The translations under genes were made by a program, and so were the position numbers. Positions 24,916 through 63,136 of a DNA stretch of 64,000 nt are shown piece by piece. Numbering within the stretch: position 1 is the first letter of the stretch; every line of letters starts with the position of its first letter. This DNA comes from Hypomesus transpacificus (Eukaryota > Chordata > Actinopteri > Osmeriformes > Osmeridae): assembly GCF_021917145.1 (NCBI RefSeq), contig NC_061074.1:14934721-14998720 (forward strand). Reading direction: 5' to 3'. Below the pieces are notes generated by a model. That model was not told the origin of the DNA. It did no database searches and saw nothing but the letters and a program-made list of their open reading frames with translations.

Positions 24916-27046
24916 GTACAGTGAGTGCTGGTGAGGCCATGCGTGTTTTAATGGTGTTTGAATCCATTTCCACTTTCTCCTTCCTCACGCTTCAGTAATG
25001 TAGTGCAACGTCGAGTCAAACAGGTCTCCTGATGTAAATACCCTAACCTATATTCAAACAGCCCTACCTGATGCTCTTCAGGGCCCTATATTCTAGCACC
25101 ATACTGGAATCCTCTCAGGGATTTCCCGAGTTAGGTTCAACAGGTCTGGATTGCTTTACATCACAGACCTCAGTCTGGCAATGATGTCAACTGTTTAGAA
25201 ATGTATTTGGAATGTTATTAGCACTGTCGGGGAACACTGGAAAACACTTGTCATGTTCTGTGTGGCAGGCCTGTCTGGTACTGTTCCTGGGTCAGTTCTG
25301 TTGGAAAGTGCACTAAAGAAGTTTATTGTTTTCCTAAATAAACTTCCTCTAGTGGTAGATATGAGCACTGCAGACTCAAATTAGAAGTTACAGTTAATAA
25401 GAGAGACAGGATTGTTGTCCTATTTCAACTATGTCTTTTTAACGGGTTAGCCTCCTAGTCATTCCATGATAACAGAGTGGGCGGAAGAGTTTACAGTTAA
25501 ACAGGCTCTAGGGAGAAACCACACAGGTCAGTCTGGTTTACTCAAATAAGGCTTGGTCAAGGGTGGGATCAGTCAAATGCATGCTTGTGGTCACCTCAGA
25601 ACCAGTAGTTAGTGTCCTGTTACACAGGAACCAGGCACACCACTCACTCCAGGCACTAATGGTGCACTGGAGTTCCCCAACTGAACATGCTTGTTACCAC
25701 AGAGGCTGGGAGAAGACACACACACATCCATGCACTGAAACACATACACACACATCCATTCCCACACACTGACACAAAGGGAGACGTGTGACTCTGCCAA
25801 GAGGGAATGAGAGAGGAGCTAAAAAAAGGAAAACTATTGATACAGAAACCGACTGAAGAGGGGTGTTGTTAATAGGAGGGAAAACAGGAGCCAGGGCGGG
25901 GGAGAGAGAGAAAGATAGAGACAGTGACAGAGAAAGGAAGAGAAGCCAGAGGAAGAAAAAGAAAGAGAGGAAGAGGAAGAGAGAAACAGACAGAGGGAGT
26001 TTTGTGTGAGCAGAGAGTTGGCCCCTGAGGCAGTGTAAGCAGAGCCCGAGAGAGGGAGTAAACAAGACAAATGACCCCAGCATGAAGGAGAGAGGGAGTG
26101 AGGGAGGATAGAAGGAGAGCCTGGGAGGAGAGCCAGAGAGTGGGCGGGACAGTCGTGAACATGAGTTCTCTCATCTCATTGGCAGGCAGCCCTGTCAGGC
26201 ATCTCACTTCCTCCTTGAACCATTGACTCCAGGGAGGTGGGTGCCGAAGGGAGGGGGAGGTAACCTCTCACAGCTCTCTCTCTCTCTCTCTCTCTCTCTC
26301 TGCTTTTCTACAGAAAAGCGTAAACTTGGACTGAAACTGAAAGAGGGCTCAGACTTGTTAAAGAAAAGCCAAGCTCTATCTCTCTTTCTCTCCCTCACTT
26401 TTTCAGTTTCCTGCTTTGGGTAGCCATTTTGTTGCACAGCCGAGAGGAAAGGACAACAAAGTGAATCCTGTTGCTGGCCTCTCTGTCCTCTCAACATTTC
26501 CTGGCAGAGTTTTGACTTTCTCCCTTACAGGACTACTTCTCCAGAAGAGAGGAAGGAGGAGGGGGGAGTAGGAGGCGGGAGAAAAGGTAGGAAAAGAGGA
26601 AGGGGGGCAGTTTCTTGTCCTCTTTCTCTCTCTCTCTCTTGCTCTCTTTTATGAGTGACTCATTTACTCTGCTCACGTTTGCCTGGTTCACACCAGGAAA
26701 GAAGACGTGTGAGTGCGGAGCACACAGAGAGAAAGAGAGGGAAAAAGAGAAGAAGAAAGAAGGACAGAAAGGAGAGGAAGAGAGCAACTTCCTGGATGAG
26801 GAATTCTCCCTTGCTCCACTGAGACGTCTGGCCACAGCACACACGGGAGCTTGGACACTCTGACGGACGCTGTCTCTGTGTGTGTGTGGTTGTGTTCGAG
26901 TGTGGTTGAACGTGTGTGTGAGTCAACTCGTTCACACCTTCACACTCCCCTGCTCTGGGAGCTCATTTGAAGCGTGTGTGCTGAAGGTCTTTCAGGACTC
27001 GCTCACACGCCTGCCTGTGTGTGTGTGTCTGTGTTGAGCTCCAGCC
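24916..27046 (+). other. prkd2 upstream and 5' UTR region
   Basis: From about 25800 to 26860 the + strand is strongly purine-rich with GA and CT blocks, then GT-rich up to the prkd2 ATG. No TATA box or confident first exon boundary is seen. CCCTTACAG near 26522-26530 could be a 5' UTR splice acceptor, but there is nothing to confirm it. Confidence 0.4.
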
Positions 27047-51185
<24,139 letters not shown>

Positions 51186-52900
51186 GCCCCACCTGGGAGA
51201 ACCAGGGGAGACGGCTCAAGACGGCTGGCTGACCCAGGGAGGAGGAGGGGAGGAGGCCTGCAGGGTGGCTGGGAGATGGCTGATGAGGATGTTTGCGAGT
51301 AGAAGTCAGACAACACCTTCGGTGATATACAGTGCAGATTACATAATTTACTCAGAACAACCAATCAGCTGTCTTTGTCCCACAGTTCTGCCTCCAGCCT
51401 CCTTCCTTGACCTCTGACCCCTCATTGACCCCTGATCCCTAGAAATGACAGAATGTCCTCCCTTCTTCCTCCAGGTCATGTTGCCTAGCGAAAGGGCTAC
51501 TCGCATCGTTAGGGTCTTCTGTCACTGATCATGTCTGAACTACATACCCAGAAGTTAAGGGTTCATTTCTGAACTCATAAAGAGCTTTGAAGACTGAGTC
51601 AGGGTAGGATGGAAGTAAAGCACAAGCATATTAATACTCCTTCTCCAGGGTTGGGGGGGGGGGGGGGTACCCTTCCATCTTCCCCTTCCCAGATTAAACA
51701 AAAGTTTAGACAGCAGAAGAGAAAGTTAAGAAAGTGTGTGTGTGTGTGTCTTTGCACAGAGTATTGAGGATGCAGCTGAGAAGAGACGAGTGCATCTTAA
51801 AAGCTTGTTAAATCCACTTAGGCATGACATGGCAAACTCTCTCACGAAAGGATGCATCTGAACTTGAATATCATTTGGATGTCCTGTTCATCTGAAGAGA
51901 GGAAGCTTCTGCTCCTCCAGCTCCTCAGCCTCTCTCGGGGGGTGTAGGGGTGGACGTTGAGGTGGGCGGGGCGGAAAGCTTCATGGTGAGCCCCGGTGGT
52001 GCGTGTGTGTGGGGTTGGGGGGTGGGGGGGTGTACTAGCTCAACACGGCGTGGAGAAGACCCACTCTTCCCCTGTCTCAGAGGAGAGGTGATGAGGAGGT
52101 GGGAGCCGTGTGTGGTATGTGTGTGATGATGTGCCTGATGAAGACAAGCTCGGAAACCGTCTTCAATCGTCTGTTATCTCGTCGGGTCAGCTGCCTTCAA
52201 CTGCCACCAGCTGCCACCCCATGTCCTGACCAGCTGCTGGTTCTTCTCTTGAGATGAAGTAGTGCCTAGAGTGTACACTGTTGTAACTGTACCTCACCTC
52301 ACAAGACATCCCTGTAGCTTTCCTACACACTGTAACCAAGATACACCTGACATGAGACTCTGGGTTCTAGACTCAGCTTCACACTGATCATAGAAACCAA
52401 TGGCGTACAGTCGTGGTCTCCAACTGTGGGACGTAGGCAAATGAACTGCTTCTGAACAGTTGCAGAGGCACACATGATATGAAGGATGTTTCTTAGCGTT
52501 CTGATATTAGAAAGGATACTAACCCCATATTGAGGTGCAGATGGCTGGATGAATTGATAGATGGACAGATACATAGATGGATGAATGTATTGATAGATGG
52601 ACAGATAAAGAGATGGATGAATGTATTGATAGATGGCTGGATGGGTGGTTGGGATTAGAAGCAGAAAGGATGGATGGGGAAGAGGGAATGACGTGAGGGA
52701 AGTGTATGTGTGTGTGGAGAGGGGTTTTTTTCTCATTCTGATCACTGACTCCAATAATGACGCCTCTCTGTACCTCTATAGCCTGCCTACTGCATGTGTA
52801 TCTAGGCAGTGCAGCAAACCTATGTGTAGGAGCTGGATCACTCCGGTACGGATGTCAATCTCAGCATTTGTAACACAATAAAAAAAACATGCTTTGACTA
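51186..52900 (+). other. prkd2 3' UTR
   Basis: From the stop codon to the AATAAA at 52877-52882 there is no other gene. It includes a G run near 51652-51667, a GT tract near 51735 and a degenerate ATGGATGAATGTATTGATAG repeat at about 52545-52645. Confidence 0.6.
52877..52882 (+). terminator. prkd2 poly(A) signal
   Basis: AATAAA followed by an A run. The first clear signal after the stop, giving a 1.7-kb 3' UTR. Confidence 0.5.
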
Positions 52901-55205
52901 ATCCTACTAAGTCTGTGCTGAAGTTTTTTCCACCCAGTGTTCTTTTGTGTGCTGGTGCACAGTGAAAGTACCGGTTGCTACGGATGACGGGGTTCTTTAT
53001 GCAAATAACGCAAGAAAGTGCCTGTCCTCTGGAGAGAGGGAGGAGAGGCAGCGAGGAGAGGGAGGAGGGGGAGGAGAGGGACAACGGTGGGCGGATGAAG
53101 GTGAACACACAAGTCTTGTCAACAAGCACCCCCTCTCAGAGACCCACCGCTGTCCTCTGACTGTCTCACTGTTGCATGGGAGACCGCCACTTCACTCCCC
53201 CGACTCGGATGCAGAAATCTGAGTGAGCTGACAGATGGAGGGAGAGAAAGGGAGTGAGACAAAAAGCGAATGGAGGGAGGGAGGAAGGGGGATAAAGTGT
53301 TGCGGGAGGAGGGGGAGGGGAACTGGCATCAATTTGTACCCAGCAATCAACATCCATTGATTTTTTTCTCGCAGTCTGACAAGTGTGATATTATCTCCTA
53401 TTCTAGAAAGACTGACAGATTGGCAGACAGACAGCAACATTATCTGTTATTATTGATATGCAGACATACAGGCAGTCACAGAGACATACAGACACACAGG
53501 CACACACAGGCAAGTCAGTGGTAGAGAGAAATAGAGAGAGGTTCCTGAACAAGAGGTCTGGTCCAACTTCCACCTCCAAGCTCCTGTCCCCTAGACCAGA
53601 GAGCCACAGACACAGAAGCTCCTGTCCCCTAGACCCAGACACCCACAGATACAGGAGAGAGATAGGCTCACTCAACACTTAGACTGGCAGGGGGCAAAAC
53701 TAGGCTTTTTACCTCCTTGAATGAACCTGTCAAAGTCCATCACCTTTTTCCTGCAGGGACCTGAGGCATGAATGGAAACTGATTTTGGCTGCTGCAGGAA
53801 GGGGAGTTGAGTGAAGGGAAGGTGAGGGGGAAGGGGATGAGGTCGAGATGAGGGGGTTGGAAGGCTGCCACAGTGACTAAGGTGGGATTAGAACAAGTGA
53901 AAGTGCAGGCTTGCCGAGCTAAAGCCTTCAGGTCAGAGGGAGGGTGCAGGTGTCAGACCCAGACAGCACAAGAGCTCTCCCATCCACCTCCTGGGCTCTG
54001 GTGTCATTCTGTCACATAGGAGATGTTTAAGGGTTCTAGCAGGTTCCTGGGGTGGTGAAAAGCAGAAGCTGTGGTCATGAATGGGCTCCCTCTAACGCTC
54101 GGCTCCTGGGCCTTCAGCTACCATGGCAACCAATGGCATTTTAGAGATAATTTTTTCCTTTCCACCAATGCTCTCTATCCATCTGTGGGTTGGATTTTTG
54201 GTTTGTGCACAAAAATGAACACACAGATACACACACACACTCACACACACACACTAAGGACAAGTAAAGAAAAGGGATTTGCCAGATGTCATTTTGGCCT
54301 TTATTCAACTGTGAAGCAACAAATACAATCAGACTGGCCTCCCAATGAAACAAATAAATGAATAAAAGCCAATATAAAATATGAACAGCCACAAATGGAG
54401 AAAAAAAAAGAAATTGAGATTGAAATGCCATCTTGCGTGTCATGGCTATCTGCCTTGGCTAACCCTGAATTCCCACTCAACGTTTGTGTCGAAGGTTCCA
54501 GCAGTAGGAAAACCATCCATCATTGACATTTGTATTATTGCTGCTCCTTCATCATCCATGCCTGAGTGTGGGAGTGACAAAGAGAGAGAGAGGAAGAGAG
54601 GCAGAAAGAGAGAAAGGGAGAGAGATAGGAAGAAAGAGAGAGATCGAATATAGAGGTGAGAGACATTGAGAGAGAGCCATCCTTTGTCCCCCTCTCTTCC
54701 TTCTTCCATTGGTGACTCCAGAGCAGACACATCACAGCTCTATCCCTGCTCTGTATAGGGGTCAGAGTTATTGATTTAACCATCTTCAGAAATGAAGACA
54801 CTGTGGTATAAGGGCTCTCTATACACTTGTTGACAGGATTCGTATACTAACAAGTGATTGGGTGGGGGGATGGGGGGGGGAGAAGAAGTGTGCGTGTATG
54901 CAAGTGTGTGTGTGATTGTGTGTGTGTGAGGGGTGGTTGATGAAAGGTAGGTCCAGCTCAGAGTTTGACAGGTTGACACCTTGAGGCTTTTACATTCCAC
55001 CTCCATGCCAACGACCCCTGGACATGAATCGATCGATATCTTAACACGCAAACACGAGTTTGAAGGCAGATGAAAACCCACAACATGAACCACAGCAGAC
55101 CTTGATAATAATATCTATCCAGATAGCATGTTTAGCATGCATGCTCTTAGCCACCCACACCAATTCCCTCAAAGGTGCACATCTATTTACCATGAACTCT
55201 CTAAC

Positions 55206-55275
55206 AAGTCTATACAAGTCAAGTCATATTTATTTATAAAGCACATTTCCTCTAACATAATGTGTGCTGTAAACA
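55206..55275. repeat. SINE/LINE-tail-like fragment
   Basis: CAAGTCAAGTCATATTTATT followed by TATAAAGCACATTTCC resembles a common fish retroposon tail of the 'tttatatagcgc' type. Short and degenerate. Confidence 0.4.
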
Positions 55276-55317
55276 AACCTATATCAAACAGCCCCAGACC
55301 CGAGGGATGGAACGTTC

Positions 55318-55384
55318 AGGAGGGAGGGAGGGAGGGAGGGAGGGGGGGAGGGAGGGGAGGGGAGGGAAGGGAGGGGAGGGGAGC
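55318..55384. repeat. (GGGA)n-type microsatellite
   Basis: GGGA and GGGGA units with G runs. Purine-only strand, potentially able to form G-quadruplexes. Confidence 0.9.
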
Positions 55385-56086
55385 ATGATGACCATGATGT
55401 TGTGACTAAAGTTCCATGCAAATTACAATTGTTCTTTAGAACCCATTCCAACCCCTTACCTATCAGAAAAATAATCTATCATACTAATGTAAGAAATACA
55501 TTCTGTAAAATCCCTGTAAATCCCTGAAGGGCTGGTGCATCCCTCACAATGTCACACATGTGTCTTTCAAAAGCCACACCACAAGAATTTCTAATCCTTG
55601 AATCTTCTTCTGTACTGTCTAGTTGCACTCTTTTTAAATTGCTCTGGGTAAAAGTTTCTGCCAAGTGAATGAAACGTAAACTGTTCAAACTTTATCTGTG
55701 AAAAGCCCTATTACAGTACGTGTGTGTGTGTTCATAGATGTGTGTTTGTGTGTGTGTTTCACACACATTGGACATACACATATACATACACAAACACATA
55801 CCGATACAAAAACAGTGTAAATGTTTAATTTTACACGTAAACAGAGAGCGTAAACAGAGAGCGAGGAGGAATTTCCTTCTGTCATGAGGAACGGCCTTCT
55901 TACCCACCAACGGTAACACACTTTGTGTTAGTAAGATGTGTGACTCTGATAGGAACGTGACTTTTTCAACTTTTCTGTTTTTCCTCACGTGAAGCTTCTG
56001 TGGGTTCAAGCTATGAAACTGCCATGATACTCAGCTCAGTGTGTGGTGTCTGTGGTGTGTGTGTGTGTGTTTGTCTCCCTGCTTCT

Positions 56087-56193
<107 letters not shown>

Positions 56194-58117
56194 GCTGCGT
56201 TAGCTGCTGACATCTGGACTGAATGTCAGCTTTAGTCACAGAAAGATTGAAGAGGGCGTGTCGCGTACAAGACCAGAACCTCGCCCCAGGAGGGTTGATA
56301 TTACCTTCTGTTGGGGGTTGATATTACCTTCTGTTGGTGGTTCACCGCTCCTCTCCCTTTCTTGACTGCGTTAGTGTGGACAGCCTGATGGACTCCAGCC
56401 GTGGGGCGGCCACTGCAACTGAGCTCTAAACATTCTCCTGGAAACGCTGTCTGGAACGGTAGAACTTTCAGACCTTTCGGAACTTTCTGAAGATTAAGAC
56501 CTTGATTAGTCTGAAGTGTCCCGGAAAGTCCCAGAGGTTCTACTGTTGGAACATTCCAGAACATAGCAGGTAGGACTCCGACCCTCAGACTGAAAGGTGA
56601 GGACAACTTCAGCTGTACAAATTACAACGGTCAAAAGGAGGGGATGATGGGGTAGTCTTAATTTTTTTCACAGCTTTTTGTTGACAGTAGAATTAGTCCT
56701 AAGATTATATACATTTGATGATAGTCTTAACTCAGAAGATCCAATTTTTTAAATGGTATGTTGTGCGTTTTTTAAAAACAAAGTATCTTACTGTAATGCT
56801 AGAAATATAACAGAAGAGAAGTGACCTAAATAGTTTTTTATTTTATTATGATAGTCTGCAGACAAAAGCTTTCAATCATCCTAAACGTTTGAAATCACAA
56901 GAGAACTGCAAAGTAACAGCAAAGTTACAGCAAAACAATAACCCTTTGAAACTTAAGGAAGTTGGTCGTTTATCATTGTAGTGACACCACAATATTGTTC
57001 AGAGGTTGACCCATTTTGGTAAAAACATGAGAAAAGGCTACTACCTAAAGTTTAGAGCCTGTGATTCCCCTCTGAGGAACGTCTGTAAATGACTGATCTC
57101 AGAGGGAGGATGAGTAGCCAGATTGACTGCCTGGAGGACTTGAAAAGCTGCCAAGAGCTAGCGGAACTTCCAAATCACCTCAGTGTTCTCTCGCTATCTG
57201 ATCTTGCTGGTTGCTGATGACAACAGATTCTGGGAAAAGGGGGAGTGAAGCCTGGTATTTGGAATTTGGAATGTGATATACAGAAACAGGGCTGTAGAGG
57301 AAGGATAAGGGGGAAATATACATAGGAATTAAGTGATAGAGGAAAGATTGTGGGACGGGTGGAAAGATGGAGGGAGGAATAAAAATTATGTGTTGGCAGG
57401 TAGATCCTGAACTCTCCAAACACACAGTGTTTATGTACAGGTAGTTATGGTCACAATACAAGGCAGTGCGGCATGCTCCGCGCTAGCATCTACTTTAGCA
57501 TTAGCAAGTGCATTCTTGAGATTAAGTGTAATGGTGTATGGTGCAGTCTGGGGTTGTGAGGGAACATAGTTTCTGCCAGCAAGGCCTCTTGTGTATACAT
57601 GGGTTTATACAGGAGCATCAGTTATCCTGAATATATGTGAGCAAACAGGGGAGAAGGAACAGGCTGTGGCTACTGCTGCCTGTTCACACAGGATGGGGAA
57701 CACACATCTAGGGCTTTACGCTTACCATTTGATTTGTGGGCCGAGAGTGAGAGAGGAACTGAAACACAGGAACAGAGAATTGACAGTTATAGAGATAAGG
57801 AGCTGTACATAGAAACAGGGATTAAAACAGACAGAAATGTACAATTACTACAGACAGACCTACGGATAGAAAGACAGATAGATAGATATAAACAGAAACA
57901 GACCCCCACATACAGCTTTACATTGTGTACCCCTGACTGCTGAGCAGAATTAAATATGAGTTTACTACTGTCTTAACTGTGTTTCCCCTAACTCAAACCA
58001 GTTTACAGTGAGTGTATCAAAAGGGACAAACTGACTGTACTTTCCACAAGGGAATTATGTGCTTGTGAGGCTGTGTTTGTGTGGAAAATATTGGCTTTTG
58101 TGATCATGTTGGTCTAA

Positions 58118-58200
58118 TAATAATAATAATAAATGGTATTTCCAAGGCGCCTTTCTCGGCACTCAAGGACACCGTAGAGGTACAAAAAACAATAAAAGCA
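58118..58200. repeat. retroposon-tail-like fragment with (AAT)n
   Basis: An AAT repeat is followed by AAGGCGCCTTTCTCGGCACT and CAAGGACACCGTAGAGGTAC. I recall this from fish L2/SINE-like 3' ends. Fragment only. Confidence 0.45.
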
Positions 58201-58751
58201 ACAGAAAAAGAAAGAATACAACAACATTTAAAACAACAGAAGGAAGCAGTGCAATTGACATTTAGTGGAATGAGCAGTTTTAAACAGATGTGTTATGAGT
58301 TGTGATTTGAAATGGGGAAATTAATCGATATTTCTAAGATAAACATCAGCACTGCTGTGGTTCTCCTTCGGCACAGCCTGTGTGCTAAGCATATAAAGAC
58401 AACTAAACTCGAGGAGAGTTTTCTGAATGTGCTTTGCCTGGCACAAGCTGTACAGGTGGTCACTGTGGACAAAAACTGCAACCAATTATATTTAGATGGG
58501 GCGAGTACATTCCCAGTCACACAGTGACTCTACATATATTTCCTTGGCATGCACACAGAGATACACAGCCACACACACACACACATATAAACACAAATGC
58601 ACAAACACACACACACACACACAGGAAAAGCATCTAAGTCCAATTAGCAGACAAATAATTGAAAAAAACAGGGCCCTTTCTGCACGTCAGCTATGCAGCT
58701 GCTGTGAAGCCGCTGAGCTGAAGCAGTGACAGGGAACTGCACTAGAACAAA

Positions 58752-58936
58752 CATTCATGTCACACTATATAGGAGGCAGTCATGTCTTCATTCATGTCAC
58801 ACTATATAGGAGGCAGCCATGTCTTCATTCATGTCACACTATATAGGAGGCAGCCATGTCTTCATTCATGTCACACTATATAGGAGGCAGACATGTCTTC
58901 ATTCATGTCACACTATATAGGAAGCAGACATGTCTT
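58752..58936. repeat. 37-bp minisatellite, five copies
   Basis: Units beginning CATTCATGTCACACTATATA occur at 58752, 58789, 58826, 58863 and 58900. Each includes ACTATATAGGAGGCAG and differs by one or two bases. Intergenic. Confidence 0.93.
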
Positions 58937-61474
58937 CATTTCCTGTAAAGACAATCTCCTCCATCTGCCTCCCCCCACTCTCCCTCAGTATGTCCCGTAT
59001 CAGCCGATAAACAGGATGAACCACATTCGATTGAAATCCCCCTCTTCAAGTCAAATGATAGTCCGACTCTCGTCGTCATACTGTATTCATACTGACGTGT
59101 AGGTATGCAACGGGAATTCCCTCCAAATGAGAAGTCATTGTTGGCCATTGTGGGCTTGTAATGAAATGATCTTTCGCAGAGGAATTTCTCTTATTTTAAA
59201 ATCTCTGTGATGTCACTTAGAGGCTTTTCAGGCCGAGCCGTGCCAGGCTTTAGCTCATTATCAATGGAAGAAACTCGAGTCGAGACTTGATGGCGAGGGA
59301 GGCTATATCGGTCCCATGCAAGGCTGCACTCCCTGGAGTTCTGAAGTGACTAGTGACCTGACATTCTGTGAGTCATGTAATAAATGTGTCAATTGTGTGG
59401 AACCGTATTTTTATCCGGGTCCCAGCTGCGCCGCTGTGGGTGGCCGCAAATCTCCAATCTCGCCACGATACCTCAATCTTCCCCTCACACATAGTCATAA
59501 TGAAGGAACGAACACTGTATCACACGGGAATACGGGATAGACAGTGTGTTCTTCCTGTTTGGGAAGCCCGGATTCTGTCATACATTTCATTATCTAATAA
59601 AAAGGACCATTCTATCTTTCAGTTGCATCAGTCCATCAAAATTCGGCTAGGCTTTTCAACTAGGCTAAATAAAACGATATATTAAAAGATAATGGCAGTA
59701 GAAAAGTATATATTTTTGGCTCTGGTATGTTGAGATTGGGGGGTGTCGGCGGGGTCATTGTCACGCTCTCATCACATTATTTCAGAGGGCCTTTGTACAC
59801 AGCCATGACGTGAGCTCATTACATTACATACTATGCACAAAGTATATGATTATGGGTTCAAGACCTAAAAAGTAGAGGGGGAAAATGAGTTTTTGAAAGT
59901 TGAGATGTCTGGGCGTGTGAATGTGAAGAGGTGCTTTTATTGAGACTGATTCAACAGAGAGAGAAAGAACGAGAGAAAGAGACAGAGAGAATGTGAGAGA
60001 AAGATTTAAAGATAAAAAAGGAGAAAGAGACTAATTGAGGGTAAATAAAGAGACAAAGCAGAGAAACACAAGTCTGTATTTCCCTGGTACAGGGTGTGGA
60101 GGTCTGGTTCAAGTCTGGCAAGTGTCACACTAAAATGCTAATGTTCTTAGATGGAGGATCATGCTCAGTAATAACCAAGCTACATTTAGACACAATTACC
60201 GGAGACAGTCATTTGCATTGAGTAATACTGCCTGTTAGGAAATACAGGTGGATGTTTCACTGGGTAATTTCACACCAGATCAGAAGGTCCTGATCTTTCC
60301 GATAGAGTTGGAAAGAGAATTGTGATCAGATTCAGGGGGAGGGAGGGAGGGTGGGGATGGGGGTTAATATGATAACCAAATGTGGCGTGCTCAAACCAGT
60401 CTTGTCCAAATCTTGGTAGGCATACAACAGTATGACAGTTCAGAGAGTTGGCCATAGACAATTGCTGGCTAACTTTCATACAGCATTTTTATTTACAGCA
60501 CTCATCGCACTGCTAGCCACCTATTCTATTATTTTCTGTTCTTAAATTCCACAAGAGTATATTCTATGCTAGTCATGTCTAGTCTAGTCACTGTTCCTTT
60601 GGTAGGATTTGAGCTAGTGAGGGGAACCAACAACAGAACTAGCCTTTTCTCATCCCCTGAATGGAGAAAAGTGCTAGCAGGAGATTTAGGGGTTCCGTGG
60701 ATTTGCCTGCCGTCATTCCAGGGAGCTCAAATTGACTTCAGAGAGCATGACTAACCCATTCAGCCTCTCTCTGGGAGGGCGAGCCTGTACTTAGCCATCG
60801 TATCCATCCAGATACCATTACCCAGAACCAGGGCAGCTATACAGAGGCTGGAGGGTGGCTCGTCAAATGATCTCATCTTTTTGACACATTGAAGTTCTGA
60901 ACCATTAAATTGGCATGGAGGAAGACAGTGTTCTTTTTAGGTGTTTGTATCGTCACGGTGGATGGAAACAGGAGGTCAACTTGGGTTGTGGCCATGTGTG
61001 CGTCTCTGTGTGTGTGTGTGGGGGGCAGTCTATCTCTGTGTGTATGCTTTTGTGTGGCTATATATACAGATATGTGTGAGAGGTGTGGGAGGGTTGTCTG
61101 TGTATGACTATGTGGACCCCCTTTTGCAGATGTACAGGAAGTCCCGGGTGGTTAAATGTCTTGCTTTGAGGTTATAGACATATAAGCTCCCAAAGTTCCA
61201 TATCTGATTATACATTTTTTTTGGACAGTTTTGAGTCATTTTTACCAATTAAGCAAAAAATGGAAACTACACTACAAACACTCATCTTGCGACACACTTT
61301 GGATTCTTTCTAGGTTCCACGATGACGTAGCTGGCTGACGTGGCCATACACAAAGGAAGCACTGATAAAATAAGCACGTGTGTCATCCAGATTCGTTCAT
61401 TTGCATGAAGGAAACCAAGACAAAATAACCCAGACATGTGGAGTCCAAACCTTTTTCTGTGTCTTATGTTTCAG

Positions 61475-62780
61475 ATGGAGTACAGTGGGCGGGGCCTAAA
61501 CAAAGCTGATAAGATGAATACAACGTGTGTTCCGATTGATGAGAGCGTCATCAGCAACTTCCTGATGGGCGTCTACATTGTAGCCTTCATCTTGGGCTTG
61601 ACCTTTAACCTCCTGACCCTGGGCCCCATCATCCAGCAGGTGAGCTCCTGTCTTTGATCTTACTGTAAATAGCTTCTTTTTCTGGGGGGGGGGTCAAATG
61701 AGCTTGATGGTTGGTTAATCATTGCCTGGTTGATTCACTAATTGATTGATTCATTTATTCATGCATACACTTGTTTGTCCGTCCATCCATCCATCCATCC
61801 ATCTATTCATTGGTTCATTCTTCCAGGTGCGCAGCCACAATGTTCTGGGAGTGTTCCTCCTCAACCTCCTCCTGTCCGACCTGCTCTACATCCTCACCAT
61901 GCCACTTTGGGTCAACTACTACCACAACTACCACCGCTGGGGCCTGGGGCCGGCCTCCTGCAGTGTGGCTGGCTTCATCTACTACTCAAACATGTACATC
62001 AGCATCTTCCTGCTGTGCTGCATCTCCTTGGACCGCTGTCTGGCCGTGACCAGGCCCCTGAGGTCCAGGGCGATCCGCAGCTCCCGCAACGCCTGGCTGC
62101 TGTGCACGGCCGTGGTGCTGACCATCACGGCCCTGCATGTCCTGGTGCTGATCAAGGTCAACGTGACGGACGCCCACGACAAGGTCAACGGCAACGACCG
62201 CTGCTACGAGACTTACCCCATGCCCGAGCCGGTGGCTCGCTTCAACCTGGCGAGGGTGGGTGTAGGGTTCCTGCTCCCCCTGCTGGTCCTGGGAGGCAGC
62301 TACTCGATGGTGGTGGGGGCAGTGGGCCAGAGCCGCGGCCTCAGTCCCAAAGCCAAGCGGAAGGTCCGCCTCCTGTCGTTCGGCGTGATCGGCATCTTCT
62401 CCGTGTGCTTTGCGCCCTACCACATCCTGCTGCTGGCGCGCTCGCTGGTCTTCTACCTCAAGGACAACCTGGAGGACTACTGCCAGTTTGAGAGGGCCAC
62501 TCACTTCCCCTTCTCCTGCTTGCTGGCCCTGTCCACCCTCAACAGCGTGTTGGACCCTGTGCTGTACGTGTTGGTCAGCAACGTCAAGGAGGATTTCCGA
62601 CTCTGCTGGGGGTGGACGGAGTGGAGGATGTCGAGGAGGAGGTTGGGGGGTGGCGGAGGTGGCGGCCAGGCGGGCACGTTTGGGAGGATGGAGGTTGAGA
62701 CGGAGGGCAAGGGGGAGGAAAGAGGGCAGGGTTCTTCTGCAACTGCCACCAGTCAGAGGACGCAGACATACTCGATCTGA
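61475..62780 (+). CDS. gpr132: Rhodopsin-class GPCR, GPR132 (G2A)-like
   Basis: Class A G-protein-coupled receptor of the GPR4/GPR65/GPR68/GPR132 group (proton- and lipid-responsive receptors). Exons 61475-61639 and 61827-62780 are joined in phase 0, 372 aa; starting at ATG 61514 instead would give 359. Seven membrane segments are visible. TM1 is VYIVAFILGLTFNLLTLGPI and the intron falls in intracellular loop 1. Other landmarks are LLSDLLYILTMPLW (TM2), DRCLAV in place of DRY (TM3 end), CFAPYH (TM6) and DPVLY (TM7). An extracellular NTT sequon, an ECL2 NVT sequon and the cysteines for the TM3-ECL2 disulfide are present. QSRGLSPKAKRKV before TM6 and GWTEWRM after TM7 resemble GPR132 more than GPR4, as remembered. 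The tail is Gly-rich. Alternative: another member of the GPR4 group. Confidence 0.8.
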
Positions 62781-63061
62781 GGACTGGTGTGTGTGTGTGT
62801 GTGTGCGCTCGTGCGTGTGTGGGGGTGGGCGTGTGTGTGTCCTTCCTTGTGTTCGAAGTCCTCAATTACATGGTGTTCATATCCACTTGCTGGCTGAGGT
62901 GATGTGATAGCCATCGATCCAGAGAGAGGAGAACACACTGTCTCCTGCCTTTGTGTTCCTCTTCTCATATCCTGCTCGGCTCAAGAGGCTTCATGAGCCT
63001 CATGAATACTCGTCCTCTGAGGCCTTCAATTCAAGTGTGTTTTCGACTGAGCGTTTGTGCT

Positions 63062-63136
<75 letters not shown>

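Noticed and set aside
61436..61474. Upstream in-frame start of the GPCR at 61436
   Set aside because: The stretch ends in a splice-acceptor-like TTTCAG right before ATG 61475 and reads as intron; starts at 61475 or 61514 are more likely.
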